From Thermodesulfobacteriaceae bacterium (GTDB lineage: Bacteria > Desulfobacterota > Dissulfuribacteria > Dissulfuribacterales > UBA3076), in assembly GCA_012961845.1 (NCBI GenBank), contig DTYO01000286.1, forward strand, positions 1 to 13,059: a stretch of DNA of 13,059 nt, in the 5' to 3' direction. The position numbers and the translations under genes are program-made. The notes under the pieces were generated by a model, which saw only the letters and a list, made by a program, of their open reading frames with translations, was not told where the DNA came from and ran no database searches. Below are positions 1 to 6,095 of this stretch, one piece after another (position 1 is the stretch's first letter; every line of letters starts with the position of its first letter).

Positions 1-129
1 CATTGTAAAATATTCAGTAATCGCTGCCAGCAGTTTTGAAAGCACCTTTCGGGTGAATCGGAAAACATGGCTCTATATGCATAATTGCGTGGAATTATTT
101 TAAATTATTTTCAGCAGTTAAAGTTGCAT

Positions 130-138
130 AATCCGGGT
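130..138 (-). repeat. ACCCGGATT end motif, copy A
   Basis: The plus strand reads AATCCGGGT, preceded by TTGCAT and followed by TCAA, so it is a right-end-type copy of the motif found at 676, 5965, 6080, 11926, 12055 and 12950. It lies 34 bases before the rubrerythrin start. No left-end partner is visible between 1 and 129, so the element either extends out of the window or is a solo end. Confidence 0.55.
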
Positions 139-155
139 TCAACATCCATATTAAT

Positions 156-163
156 AAGAGGAG
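156..163 (+). promoter_or_regulatory. Ribosome binding site of rubrerythrin
   Basis: AAGAGGAG lies nine bases before the ATG at 173, a strong Shine-Dalgarno match that fixes this start. Confidence 0.8.
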
Positions 164-172
164 ATCAGTTTC

Positions 173-676
173 ATGAGTAAGTCCAGGGAAATGCTTGCAG
201 AGGCCTTTGCAGGAGAAGCACAGGCCAACAGACGTTATCTGGCATTTGCCAGAAAAGCCGAAGAAGACGGCTTTCCGCATATCGCAAAGATATTAAGGGC
301 CGCCGCCCATGCAGAAACCATTCATGCCCACAACCATCTCAGGGCCATGAAGGCCGTTGGCAGCACTGTGGAAAACATGGAAGCCGCCATCAACGGAGAG
401 ACATACGAGTTCGAATCCATGTATCCGGAAATGATGTCCGCTGCCAAGGAAGAGGGGGATCAGGAGGCATACAAATCCTTTTTCTACGCCAACGAAGTGG
501 AAAAAATGCATGCCGAAATATTCAAGATGGCGCTGGCCTCTGCCGGGGCTGGAAAGGACGCAGCATCCCGGGAAATCCATGTCTGCCCCGTATGTGGATG
601 CACGGTGGAGGGTGAAGCTCCTGAAACGTGCCCTGTCTGCGGCCGGCCGGGATCTGCTTTCACCAGGATAGATTAA
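173..676 (+). CDS. Rubrerythrin
   Basis: This 167-residue protein is a cytoplasmic non-haem iron peroxidase of the rubrerythrin family, which reduces hydrogen peroxide in anaerobes with electrons from rubredoxin-type donors. The N-terminal four-helix domain (about residues 1-125) shows the expected di-iron ligand pattern: E15, E48xxH51, E76xxE79 and E110xxH113. The C-terminal rubredoxin-like domain binds one iron through C138xxC141 and C153xxC156, with 11 residues between the pairs. Length and domain order fit short rubrerythrins, and both domains look intact. The ATG has a strong ribosome binding site. The gene stands alone: the next gene starts 175 bases later, and no convincing promoter or terminator was found. 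It is bounded on both sides by copies of the ACCCGGATT motif, the right one beginning on the last base of the stop codon. The family call is secure; the exact donor is not known. Confidence 0.95.
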   Translation: MSKSREMLAEAFAGEAQANRRYLAFARKAEEDGFPHIAKILRAAAHAETIHAHNHLRAMKAVGSTVENMEAAINGETYEFESMYPEMMSAAKEEGDQEAYKSFFYANEVEKMHAEIFKMALASAGAGKDAASREIHVCPVCGCTVEGEAPETCPVCGRPGSAFTRID

Positions 677-684
677 CCCGGATT
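676..684 (+). repeat. ACCCGGATT end motif, copy B
   Basis: A perfect left-end-type copy whose first base is the last base of the rubrerythrin stop codon (TAA, 674-676). No matching right end was found before the next gene at 852. Confidence 0.55.
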
Positions 685-749
685 AAAGGCTTCGGCCAGC
701 TCACCGGATCCGGCCAGGCAGGAATTGCCACCTTCGGGAACACCCGTGC

Positions 750-761
750 TGCCGGCCGGCA
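750..761. repeat. 12-bp perfect palindrome TGCCGGCCGGCA
   Basis: A self-complementary 12-mer in the 175-base gap between rubrerythrin and the channel gene. No T-run follows it, so it is not an intrinsic terminator. A GC-rich palindrome of this length can arise by chance. The rest of the gap holds motif copy B and nothing else I can name. Confidence 0.3.
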
Positions 762-840
762 ACCGAAAGACAGATGCCGCACCGTCAAATCTCGTACCAT
801 TGCCTTGAGCTGTCCCGTTCCCGCAGCATTCAAAACCTTC

Positions 841-845
841 AGAGG
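841..845 (+). promoter_or_regulatory. Ribosome binding site of the potassium channel gene
   Basis: AGAGG lies six bases before the ATG at 852, supporting this start. Confidence 0.65.
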
Positions 846-851
846 TAAGTA

Positions 852-1871
852 ATGGGCTATGTCCCGAGAGTCATCCGGCTAATGCTGTTCACGACCTTTA
901 TACTTGCAGCAGGCACCGCTGGTTACAGACTTATCGAAGGATGGGCGGTAATAGACGCTCTGTACATGTCGGTCATCACTCTGACCACCATCGGATTCGG
1001 TGAAATACGCCCTCTGAGTCCGGCCGGACGGATCTTCACCATCTTTTACATATTTCTCGGCGCCGGTTTCATTCTCTACCTGTTCACTGCCTTTACAGAG
1101 GCAATAGTCACAGGACAGATAGAATCCTATTTCGGGAGAAGACGCATGAAAAAAAAGATATCAGAGCTGAGAAATCATTATATAATCGCCGGTTACGGCA
1201 GGATAGGCCAGGCAATCGTCAAAATTCTCGGGAAAGAGTACCCGTTGATTATAATTCAAAAAGATCCCGAAACAGAAACCTACCTGGAAGCCTCCGGCCA
1301 CCTGTATATCATGGGAGATGCAACCAAGGACTCCGTGTTGAAACACGCCGGGATCAAACGGGCGAAATCTCTGGTGGCTGCTCTGGCTGCAGATGCAGAC
1401 AACGTATATCTTACGCTGACTGCAAAGGAACTGAATCCGGAGATCCAGGTAATCACCAGGGCCGACACCGAAGGAGCCCGCAGAAGGCTCGTACGGGCAG
1501 GCGCAGACCATGTAGTCAATCCTTACCAGATAGGAGCAAGGCGCATGGCCCTGATACTGGCCAAGCCTACAGTGACAGATTTTCTGGAGGCCTCCGTATG
1601 CGCCGGCAGCATAGACCGGCTGCTGGAACTGGAAGAGATAAAGGTTGAGGAGGGTTCCATACTGTCGGGGCAGAACCTGATCGAAGCGAACCTCAGCGAA
1701 CAGTGCAATGTAATACTGCTGTCCATAAAAAAAACCTCCGGAGAAAATGTTTTCAACCCTTCCTACATGTATCAGATCGATGAAGGAGATGTGCTGGTAG
1801 TTTTAGGAGAAGCAGAGGCGTTGAAATGCCTGGAGAGGATAGCAAGAGCTGGAAGCAGCCGCCTTCTTTAG
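852..1871 (+). CDS. Potassium channel with C-terminal RCK (TrkA-N/TrkA-C) domains
   Basis: This 339-residue inner-membrane protein has the MthK-like layout of a two-helix ligand-gated potassium channel. TM1 is about residues 8-24. The pore helix and selectivity filter TTIGFGE follow at 45-51 (common form TVGYGD), then TM2 at about 60-86. A basic linker (GRRRMKKK, 95-102) leads into the RCK N-terminal Rossmann domain, which starts near 109 with GYGRIGQ at 114-120. The RCK C-terminal domain covers about 255-335. The aspartate and glutamine-rich loops of the RCK domain should bind a cytoplasmic regulator; in relatives this is calcium or a nucleotide, and which one applies here cannot be read. 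Met99 has its own Shine-Dalgarno-like sequence, so a soluble RCK-only product is possible. The gene converges on bioB, and the two stop codons share two bases. Confidence 0.93.
   Translation: MGYVPRVIRLMLFTTFILAAGTAGYRLIEGWAVIDALYMSVITLTTIGFGEIRPLSPAGRIFTIFYIFLGAGFILYLFTAFTEAIVTGQIESYFGRRRMKKKISELRNHYIIAGYGRIGQAIVKILGKEYPLIIIQKDPETETYLEASGHLYIMGDATKDSVLKHAGIKRAKSLVAALAADADNVYLTLTAKELNPEIQVITRADTEGARRRLVRAGADHVVNPYQIGARRMALILAKPTVTDFLEASVCAGSIDRLLELEEIKVEEGSILSGQNLIEANLSEQCNVILLSIKKTSGENVFNPSYMYQIDEGDVLVVLGEAEALKCLERIARAGSSRLL
1134..1138 (+). promoter_or_regulatory. Possible internal ribosome binding site for an RCK-only product
   Basis: GGGAG lies seven bases before the in-frame ATG at 1146-1148 (Met99). 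That codon sits exactly between TM2 and the RCK domain. Inference only: MthK is known to make a soluble RCK form from an internal methionine at the equivalent place. Confidence 0.4.
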
Positions 1872-2809
1872 GACTCGTTCATGTTTTTCATCTCTCCTTT
1901 CCACAGCCGCTTCATCTCACCTACTAGGCTAAGGTCCATGTCCACTGACCGACCCCTCACAGTAAGATATCCGCCTATGAGCATTGCATCCGCTCCTGCC
2001 CAGAAGGCCATGGCCTGAAAGTCTGCCAGTGTGCCGTCCCTTCCCCCTGCTATCCTGAGAGGAATGCCGGGGTTGACCAGTCTGAACACGGCTATGGTCC
2101 GGAGTATCTCCTCAACGGCTATCCCGGATAAGTCGGCAAGAGGGGTACCCTCTATGGGCACCAGAATGTTCAGGGGCACTGAATCCACTCCCAGGTCCCT
2201 GAGGGCCAAGGCCATGGCCATCCTGTCTACGGCCGTTTCGCCAAGGCCGATTATGCCGCCTGAACAGACCTCAAGGCCGACTTCCTTTGCCGCACGTATA
2301 GTATCCACCCTCTCCCGGTAGGTGTGACTGGACACTATTCCCGGGAAAAACGCTTCCGAGGTCTCCAGATTGTGGTGATAGCGACTGAGGCCGGCGGCCT
2401 TGAGGGTCTCCAGGCCTTGCCGGTCCACTATTCCCAGAGAGGCGCACACCTTTATCCCCGCTCTTGCCCGTATTTGACAAACCGCCTCCGCCAAGATATC
2501 CAGCTCACGTGAGGCCGGGCCCCTCCCGCTGGCAACAAGGCTGAACCTGGAAGCCCCTGCCTCCTTTGCCTCGAGCGCCCTGGTGACCATATCGTCCACA
2601 GAAACCAGGGAATACACCGCGGCGCCGGTGCGGTACCTGGAAGACTGTGCACAGAATGCGCAGTCTTCGGAACACCTGCCGGATTTCACATTCATTATGG
2701 TGCACAGGGAAAAGCTGTCTCCCCTCTCCCCGAGCTTTGCTTCAAGGGCCATGGTCATGAGATCCCTCAGAGGCATATCCATGAGTTCCCGTGTCTGATC
2801 AGGATTCAT
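1868..2809 (-). CDS. bioB: Biotin synthase (radical SAM)
   Basis: BioB inserts sulfur into dethiobiotin to make biotin, the last step of the pathway, in the cytoplasm. The 313-residue protein has the radical SAM [4Fe-4S] motif C46xxxC50xxC53. It also has the BioB signatures YHHNLETS (144-151), CSGGIIGLGE (182-191) and LRIAGGRD (251-258). Aligned to the E. coli enzyme, two of the three [2Fe-2S] cysteine ligands (C122, C182) and the arginine ligand (R252) are present. The third, E. coli Cys97, is serine here (S90 in RFSLVASGRG). The ATG at 2809 begins nine bases after the bioA stop and has only a weak ribosome binding site; Met11 is an alternative. It is the last gene of the minus-strand cluster. 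No terminator follows, because its stop overlaps that of the convergent channel gene. Confidence 0.95.
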   Translation of the reverse strand: MNPDQTRELMDMPLRDLMTMALEAKLGERGDSFSLCTIMNVKSGRCSEDCAFCAQSSRYRTGAAVYSLVSVDDMVTRALEAKEAGASRFSLVASGRGPASRELDILAEAVCQIRARAGIKVCASLGIVDRQGLETLKAAGLSRYHHNLETSEAFFPGIVSSHTYRERVDTIRAAKEVGLEVCSGGIIGLGETAVDRMAMALALRDLGVDSVPLNILVPIEGTPLADLSGIAVEEILRTIAVFRLVNPGIPLRIAGGRDGTLADFQAMAFWAGADAMLIGGYLTVRGRSVDMDLSLVGEMKRLWKGEMKNMNES

Positions 2810-2818
2810 GATTTCAGA

Positions 2819-4213
2819 TCACTTTATCCTTATGCCAGAGAGGATTTCATAAGTCCTGTCAAGGACGTCCTCCATCTGATCCACCGTGATGGAAAGAGGG
2901 GGAAGAATATATACTACATCCCCCAGAGGGCGCAGAATGAGCCCATTTTTCAGGCCTTCCCTGTAAACCTGCCAGCCAGCCCTGATTTCCGGTGGAAACG
3001 GGGTCATGCTCTCACTGTCCTGCACGAGCTCAAAGGCCGCCACCATGCCGATGCCTCTGACATCACCCACCAGTTCCAGATCCAGAAACCTGCCTGTCCC
3101 CTGCTGCAGGACCTCCACCTTTTCTTCAAGCCGCTCGACAACCTCTTCCTGTTCAAATATCTCCAGCGAGGCCAGTGCTGCTGCACACGACAGCGGGTTT
3201 GCCGTAAAAGTATGACCGTGAAAAAACGTCTTGCCTTCTGAATAGTCGGCATAAAATGCCTGATATATATCTTCGGTGGTCAATGTGGCTGCCATGGGAA
3301 GGTAGCCCGCGGTCAGACCCTTTGACAGGCACAGAAAATCGGGCACGATGTTCGAATGCTCCAGGGCGAACATCTTTCCGGTACGGCCGAAACCGGTTGC
3401 TACTTCGTCAAATATCAGATGCGTGCCGTACCTTGCGGTCAGATCACCAAGCCTTGCCAGGTATTCCACGGGATATACGATCATGCCGCCGGCACCCTGG
3501 AGCAGCGGTTCGAGTATGATCCCTGCCACCTCATCCCCCCGCTCGTCGAGAAGCCTTTCCAGAGGATCCAGGCACTCCAGTGCGCAGATCCCTGCTCCAG
3601 GGCTGTCAGACCCCATGCCCGGTCCACCTCTATGGGCGCACCTGCAGCAGTACGGTGACGGAATCCGGAAGGAATCGAATGTGAGAGCATCGAACGGCCC
3701 CTGGAAGCCCGGCACCCCTCCCAGGCCTAGCATGCCTATGGTGTCCCCGTGATATCCTCTCTCCAGAGACACGAACATCTCCCTCTGAGGCTCTCCGGCA
3801 TGTTTCCAGTACTGAAACGACATTTTCACCGCCACCTCACATGCCGTCGATCCGTTGTCGGAATAAAAAACCCTCTGCAGCTTGTCTGGCGTAATCCTCA
3901 CCAACTCTTTCGCCACCCGGACTGCGCCTTCATGAGTGGTCCCTGCAAAATGCACGTGCTCAAGCCTGTCAAGCTGCTGTCTCACGGCCTCCTTTATTCT
4001 GGGATGGTTGTGGCCGTGGACCATGCACCACCAGGACGAGATGGTGTCGTAATAACGCATCCCGGACGGATCAAACAGAAATACTCCGTCACCATGATCT
4101 ATGAACAGGAAATCCTCCTGTTCAAAATCCTTCATCTGGGTATAAGGATGCCACAGATAATGCCTGTCAATATCCATCAACAGGCTTTCAGATACTGCCT
4201 TTCTCACTGTCAT
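2819..4213 (-). CDS. bioA: Adenosylmethionine--8-amino-7-oxononanoate aminotransferase
   Basis: BioA is a class III PLP aminotransferase that converts KAPA to DAPA, usually with S-adenosylmethionine as amino donor. The 464-residue protein shows the BioA N-terminal SSWWCMVHGHNHP (59-71) and YHGDTIG (154-160). It also has the PLP-ring aspartate in DEVATGFGRTG (269-279), the Schiff-base lysine K298 in LSKGLTAGY, and the HGHTFTANP segment (332-340). It is somewhat longer than E. coli BioA, partly because of a cysteine-rich stretch at 188-214 (C189, C190, C192, C210, C214) that I recognise from a BioA subgroup. The start ATG overlaps the SIMPL gene's stop (ATGA), implying translational coupling; Met13 is a possible alternative. 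bioB follows after nine bases. Family assignment is firm; the amino donor is inferred. Confidence 0.96.
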   Translation of the reverse strand: MTVRKAVSESLLMDIDRHYLWHPYTQMKDFEQEDFLFIDHGDGVFLFDPSGMRYYDTISSWWCMVHGHNHPRIKEAVRQQLDRLEHVHFAGTTHEGAVRVAKELVRITPDKLQRVFYSDNGSTACEVAVKMSFQYWKHAGEPQREMFVSLERGYHGDTIGMLGLGGVPGFQGPFDALTFDSFRIPSPYCCRCAHRGGPGMGSDSPGAGICALECLDPLERLLDERGDEVAGIILEPLLQGAGGMIVYPVEYLARLGDLTARYGTHLIFDEVATGFGRTGKMFALEHSNIVPDFLCLSKGLTAGYLPMAATLTTEDIYQAFYADYSEGKTFFHGHTFTANPLSCAAALASLEIFEQEEVVERLEEKVEVLQQGTGRFLDLELVGDVRGIGMVAAFELVQDSESMTPFPPEIRAGWQVYREGLKNGLILRPLGDVVYILPPLSITVDQMEDVLDRTYEILSGIRIK

Positions 4214-4914
4214 TTCAGGGCAATCTTTCCGGTTACAGTAACCACCATCCTGCTGGTACCCGCCTCCACATCAGGAGCAGCAGCCTCAGCGCCCAGAGCC
4301 GCCTTGGACCTGTACATGGTGACGGGCCTGTCAGGCCTGCCCCTGGTGGATACATTCAGATCCACCAGCTTCCATTTCTGATACCCAAGAGCAGAAACAG
4401 CGGTTTCCGCCCTCTGCTTGAAAGCCTCGATGGCCAGGGTTATGAGACTGTCTTCGGTCTGTTTTCTTGCACCGGGAGAAACAGAAAAGCTGAGTCCCTT
4501 GAGATGGAGTTCCTGCTGAAGCTCGCCGACAAGGGGCATCAGCTCGGCAGAATCGCTGGACTTGAGTTCCAGCCCCTGCGTGACGCGCCATCCCACCTGC
4601 CGGCCTTTTTCATATATGGGATACGTATTGTACCCGGTGGTTTCGGAAGTCACCGACTTGTGCTGTCTGACAATCTCAAGTGCCCTGTGCATCCTTGCGT
4701 TGACGATCCCCGACAGTCTGGGAACCGATCTTCCCGACTCAGAGGCCTCGAGAACCGCCGTAATGAGGTCATTTGCAACCTGTGCCTCCGCCTCAGCAGA
4801 AAGCGTCACCACTGGTTCAGAGGGCTTGTCGGATTCAGAAGCCTGGCAGACTGCAGAAAACGTCAGCAACAACATCCCTGCTGCCATTAAATATCTTGCC
4901 GGCACATTTTTCAT
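4210..4914 (-). CDS. Exported SIMPL (DUF541) domain protein
   Basis: This 234-residue protein has a signal peptide (residues 1 to about 25, ending AVCQA) followed by a SIMPL/DUF541 domain covering most of the rest. Domain markers are the YNTYPIY / GWRVTQGLELKSSDS core (about 94-122) and the C-terminal VTVTGKIALK strand. Such proteins are periplasmic or envelope-associated; their biochemical role is not established. The ATG at 4914 is chosen because AGGGAGGA precedes it by nine bases and the signal peptide starts there, although the frame stays open to a TTG at 5034. The gene overlaps bioA by ATGA, so it heads a SIMPL-bioA-bioB unit. Its upstream gap carries the 26-bp palindromic repeat. Why an exported protein is coupled to bioA is unknown. 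Confidence 0.85.
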   Translation of the reverse strand: MKNVPARYLMAAGMLLLTFSAVCQASESDKPSEPVVTLSAEAEAQVANDLITAVLEASESGRSVPRLSGIVNARMHRALEIVRQHKSVTSETTGYNTYPIYEKGRQVGWRVTQGLELKSSDSAELMPLVGELQQELHLKGLSFSVSPGARKQTEDSLITLAIEAFKQRAETAVSALGYQKWKLVDLNVSTRGRPDRPVTMYRSKAALGAEAAAPDVEAGTSRMVVTVTGKIALK

Positions 4915-4922
4915 GAAAATAT

Positions 4923-4930
4923 TCCTCCCT
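4923..4930 (-). promoter_or_regulatory. Ribosome binding site of the SIMPL gene
   Basis: The minus strand reads AGGGAGGA, with nine bases between GGAGG and the ATG at 4914. This decides the start against the longer open frame. Confidence 0.8.
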
Positions 4931-4933
4931 TCG

Positions 4934-4946
4934 TGGAACTGTTCCA
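4934..4946. repeat. Inverted repeat TGGAAC-T-GTTCCA
   Basis: Perfect six-base arms around one central base, just upstream of the SIMPL ribosome binding site. Its half-sites (GGAAC, GTTCC) are the same as those of the TGTTCCGGAACA palindrome 104 bases further upstream, in everted order. It could be an operator or a small hairpin near the ribosome binding site. Confidence 0.35.
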
Positions 4947-5050
4947 GGGCACCTCCAAATACTGCTCTTTTGTCACATAACCATGGTGCACTCAAAAAAA
5001 TAATCCTCGAAATATCACTACGAGTCTCCGACAATTTTTCTCATGCCACC

Positions 5051-5076
5051 TGTTCCGGAACAAAGTCCCTGATTTT
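5051..5076 (-). promoter_or_regulatory. 26-bp palindrome-containing repeat, copy 1 (candidate operator)
   Basis: It contains the perfect palindrome TGTTCCGGAACA (5051-5062) followed on the plus strand by a conserved tail. About 23 of 26 bases match 7567-7592. It lies in the 276-base gap between bioD and the SIMPL gene, about 137 bases upstream of the SIMPL start. A TTGACA (minus strand, 5096-5091) lies nearby, but I could not find a convincing -10 box to pair with it. Nothing else in the gap is recognised. Confidence 0.5.
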
Positions 5077-5190
5077 CAGAGGAGCCCCCTTGTCAACCGG
5101 ACAACGGAAAGAACATAACACATGACGGTTCCGAATCACAGACCGGTTGTCTCGGACATATGCTCAGGCCGCCTCCGGAGTCGACCGGGA

Positions 5191-5895
5191 TCAATCACCT
5201 TCGGACTTCCCTCGACTGCCCGGAAAATCCACCAGATAACGGATGATCTGGAAAACAGCGGGAAGGGCTGCTTCAAATTTCTCTACCCTGGGAATCACTC
5301 CCAGGACCTTCACATTCCCCAGCCGGGAGATCGTCTTCACGTTGTCCTGGACTATCACCGGATCTTCTCCGCCCTGGCTGTTGAGGATTACGCCTGCAAC
5401 CTTGATCCCTCTTGCTCTGAGCGCCTCTAGAGTAAGAAATGTATGGTTCAGGGTCCCTAGGCCGCTCCTGGCGACTATGACCACAGGCATTTTCATCTCA
5501 CCCACAAGATCTATCAGAAACACATCTCCTGAAAGGGGTACGAAGACACCGCCTACTCCTTCTACCAGCAGGATTCCTGCAGTTGAGCCCAGTCTGCGGC
5601 AGGCATCCCTTATTTTCTCTGTATCGATGCTCACGCCAGCCATCTCTGCGGCAAGATGCGGTGAAGCCGGAAAGGGCATGCAGTAAGGAGCAGAATCCGA
5701 CCCGGCACTGCAGTCGCCGCATATCCCCATGCATCTGTAAACGTAACAGCAGTCATTGGATACAGAACCGCTGCCGGTACTCACCCATTTCTGCACACTC
5801 ACACTGTACCCGGCATCCACGAAAGCTCTGGCAAGGAGTCCTGTGACAAAGGTCTTGCCTACATCTGTGTCCGTCCCTGCGATAAAAAATTCCAT
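5191..5895 (-). CDS. bioD: Dethiobiotin synthetase
   Basis: BioD is the ATP-dependent enzyme that closes the ureido ring, turning DAPA and CO2 into dethiobiotin. The 234-residue protein starts MEFFIAGTDTDVGKT, with the modified Walker A loop at G7-T15. It carries K36 in QKWVSTG, the PASPHLAA helix (77-84), and the EGVGG loop (112-116) followed by FVPL. The frame is open for 12 more residues (to 5931), but the BioD family begins at this ATG, and AAGGG lies nine bases upstream. An unusual feature is a cysteine-rich stretch at 49-72 (C49, C50, C55, C59, C62, C72) between the K36 loop and the SPH helix. The gene is separated from bioC by a MITE-like insertion and from the SIMPL gene by 276 bases, so it may or may not be cotranscribed with either. 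Confidence 0.95.
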   Translation of the reverse strand: MEFFIAGTDTDVGKTFVTGLLARAFVDAGYSVSVQKWVSTGSGSVSNDCCYVYRCMGICGDCSAGSDSAPYCMPFPASPHLAAEMAGVSIDTEKIRDACRRLGSTAGILLVEGVGGVFVPLSGDVFLIDLVGEMKMPVVIVARSGLGTLNHTFLTLEALRARGIKVAGVILNSQGGEDPVIVQDNVKTISRLGNVKVLGVIPRVEKFEAALPAVFQIIRYLVDFPGSRGKSEGD

Positions 5896-5960
5896 CACTT
5901 CTGTCCCTTTTGTCTGACAACAGCGTGCCATATCCTGCCTATCTGCCGGGAGGGTGGGGC

Positions 5961-6092
5961 ATCAACCCGGATTATTCAGTTCGCGATTTCAGCAAATCTG
6001 CTGCATTGTCAGTAGGTGAAGTGCTCAAGCACGTCTAGCCCCTTCCTGCCGGTATAGTCGGCAGGGCCGCAAAACGGAAAATCCGGGTATCA
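5961..6092. mobile_element. MITE-like element (5965-6088) with ATCA direct repeats
   Basis: The element runs from ACCCGGATT (5965-5973) to AATCCGGGT (6080-6088), 124 bases in all. The inverted ends are perfect for nine bases and match at about 16 of 21. It is flanked by a 4-base direct repeat ATCA at 5961-5964 and 6089-6092, as expected of a target-site duplication. The interior has no coding capacity but contains a 7-bp stem hairpin (6045-6065) and a smaller GTGC/GCAC stem. It sits between bioC and bioD, ending just before the bioC stop. No transposase is in the window, and I cannot name the parent IS. Confidence 0.7.
6045..6065. repeat. Hairpin inside the MITE-like element
   Basis: CCTGCCG (6045-6051) pairs perfectly with CGGCAGG (6059-6065) around a 7-base loop. 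No T-run follows on either strand, so it is not a standard intrinsic terminator, although it could fold in the bioC-bioD transcript. Confidence 0.55.
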
Positions 6093-6095
6093 CAC

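Noticed and set aside
124..154. Promoter TTGCAT / TATTAA ahead of rubrerythrin
   Set aside because: The spacer would be 19 bases and the -10 box is weak, and the site would leave an almost absent leader before the ribosome binding site.
628..852. 74-codon plus-strand frame bridging rubrerythrin and the channel gene
   Set aside because: It begins inside rubrerythrin, has no ribosome binding site and resembles no protein I know.
3348..3752. 134-codon plus-strand open frame opposite bioA
   Set aside because: Shadow of bioA; serine/proline/arginine-rich as expected of antisense translation.
3749..4381. 210-codon plus-strand open frame opposite bioA and the SIMPL gene
   Set aside because: It is antisense to two well-supported genes, has no ribosome binding site or recognisable domain, and its composition follows the opposite strand.
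5032..5050. Sigma-54-like TGGCAT...TTGT on the minus strand upstream of the SIMPL gene
   Set aside because: The GG and GC elements are not at the required spacing and the GC is absent.
5090..5098. TTGTCAACC, like a BirA half-site, upstream of SIMPL-bioA-bioB
   Set aside because: The inverted partner half-site at the required 14-16 base spacing is missing on both sides.
6045..6065. Intrinsic terminator between bioC and bioD
   Set aside because: The stem is good but no T-run follows on either strand; it fits better as part of the MITE-like element.
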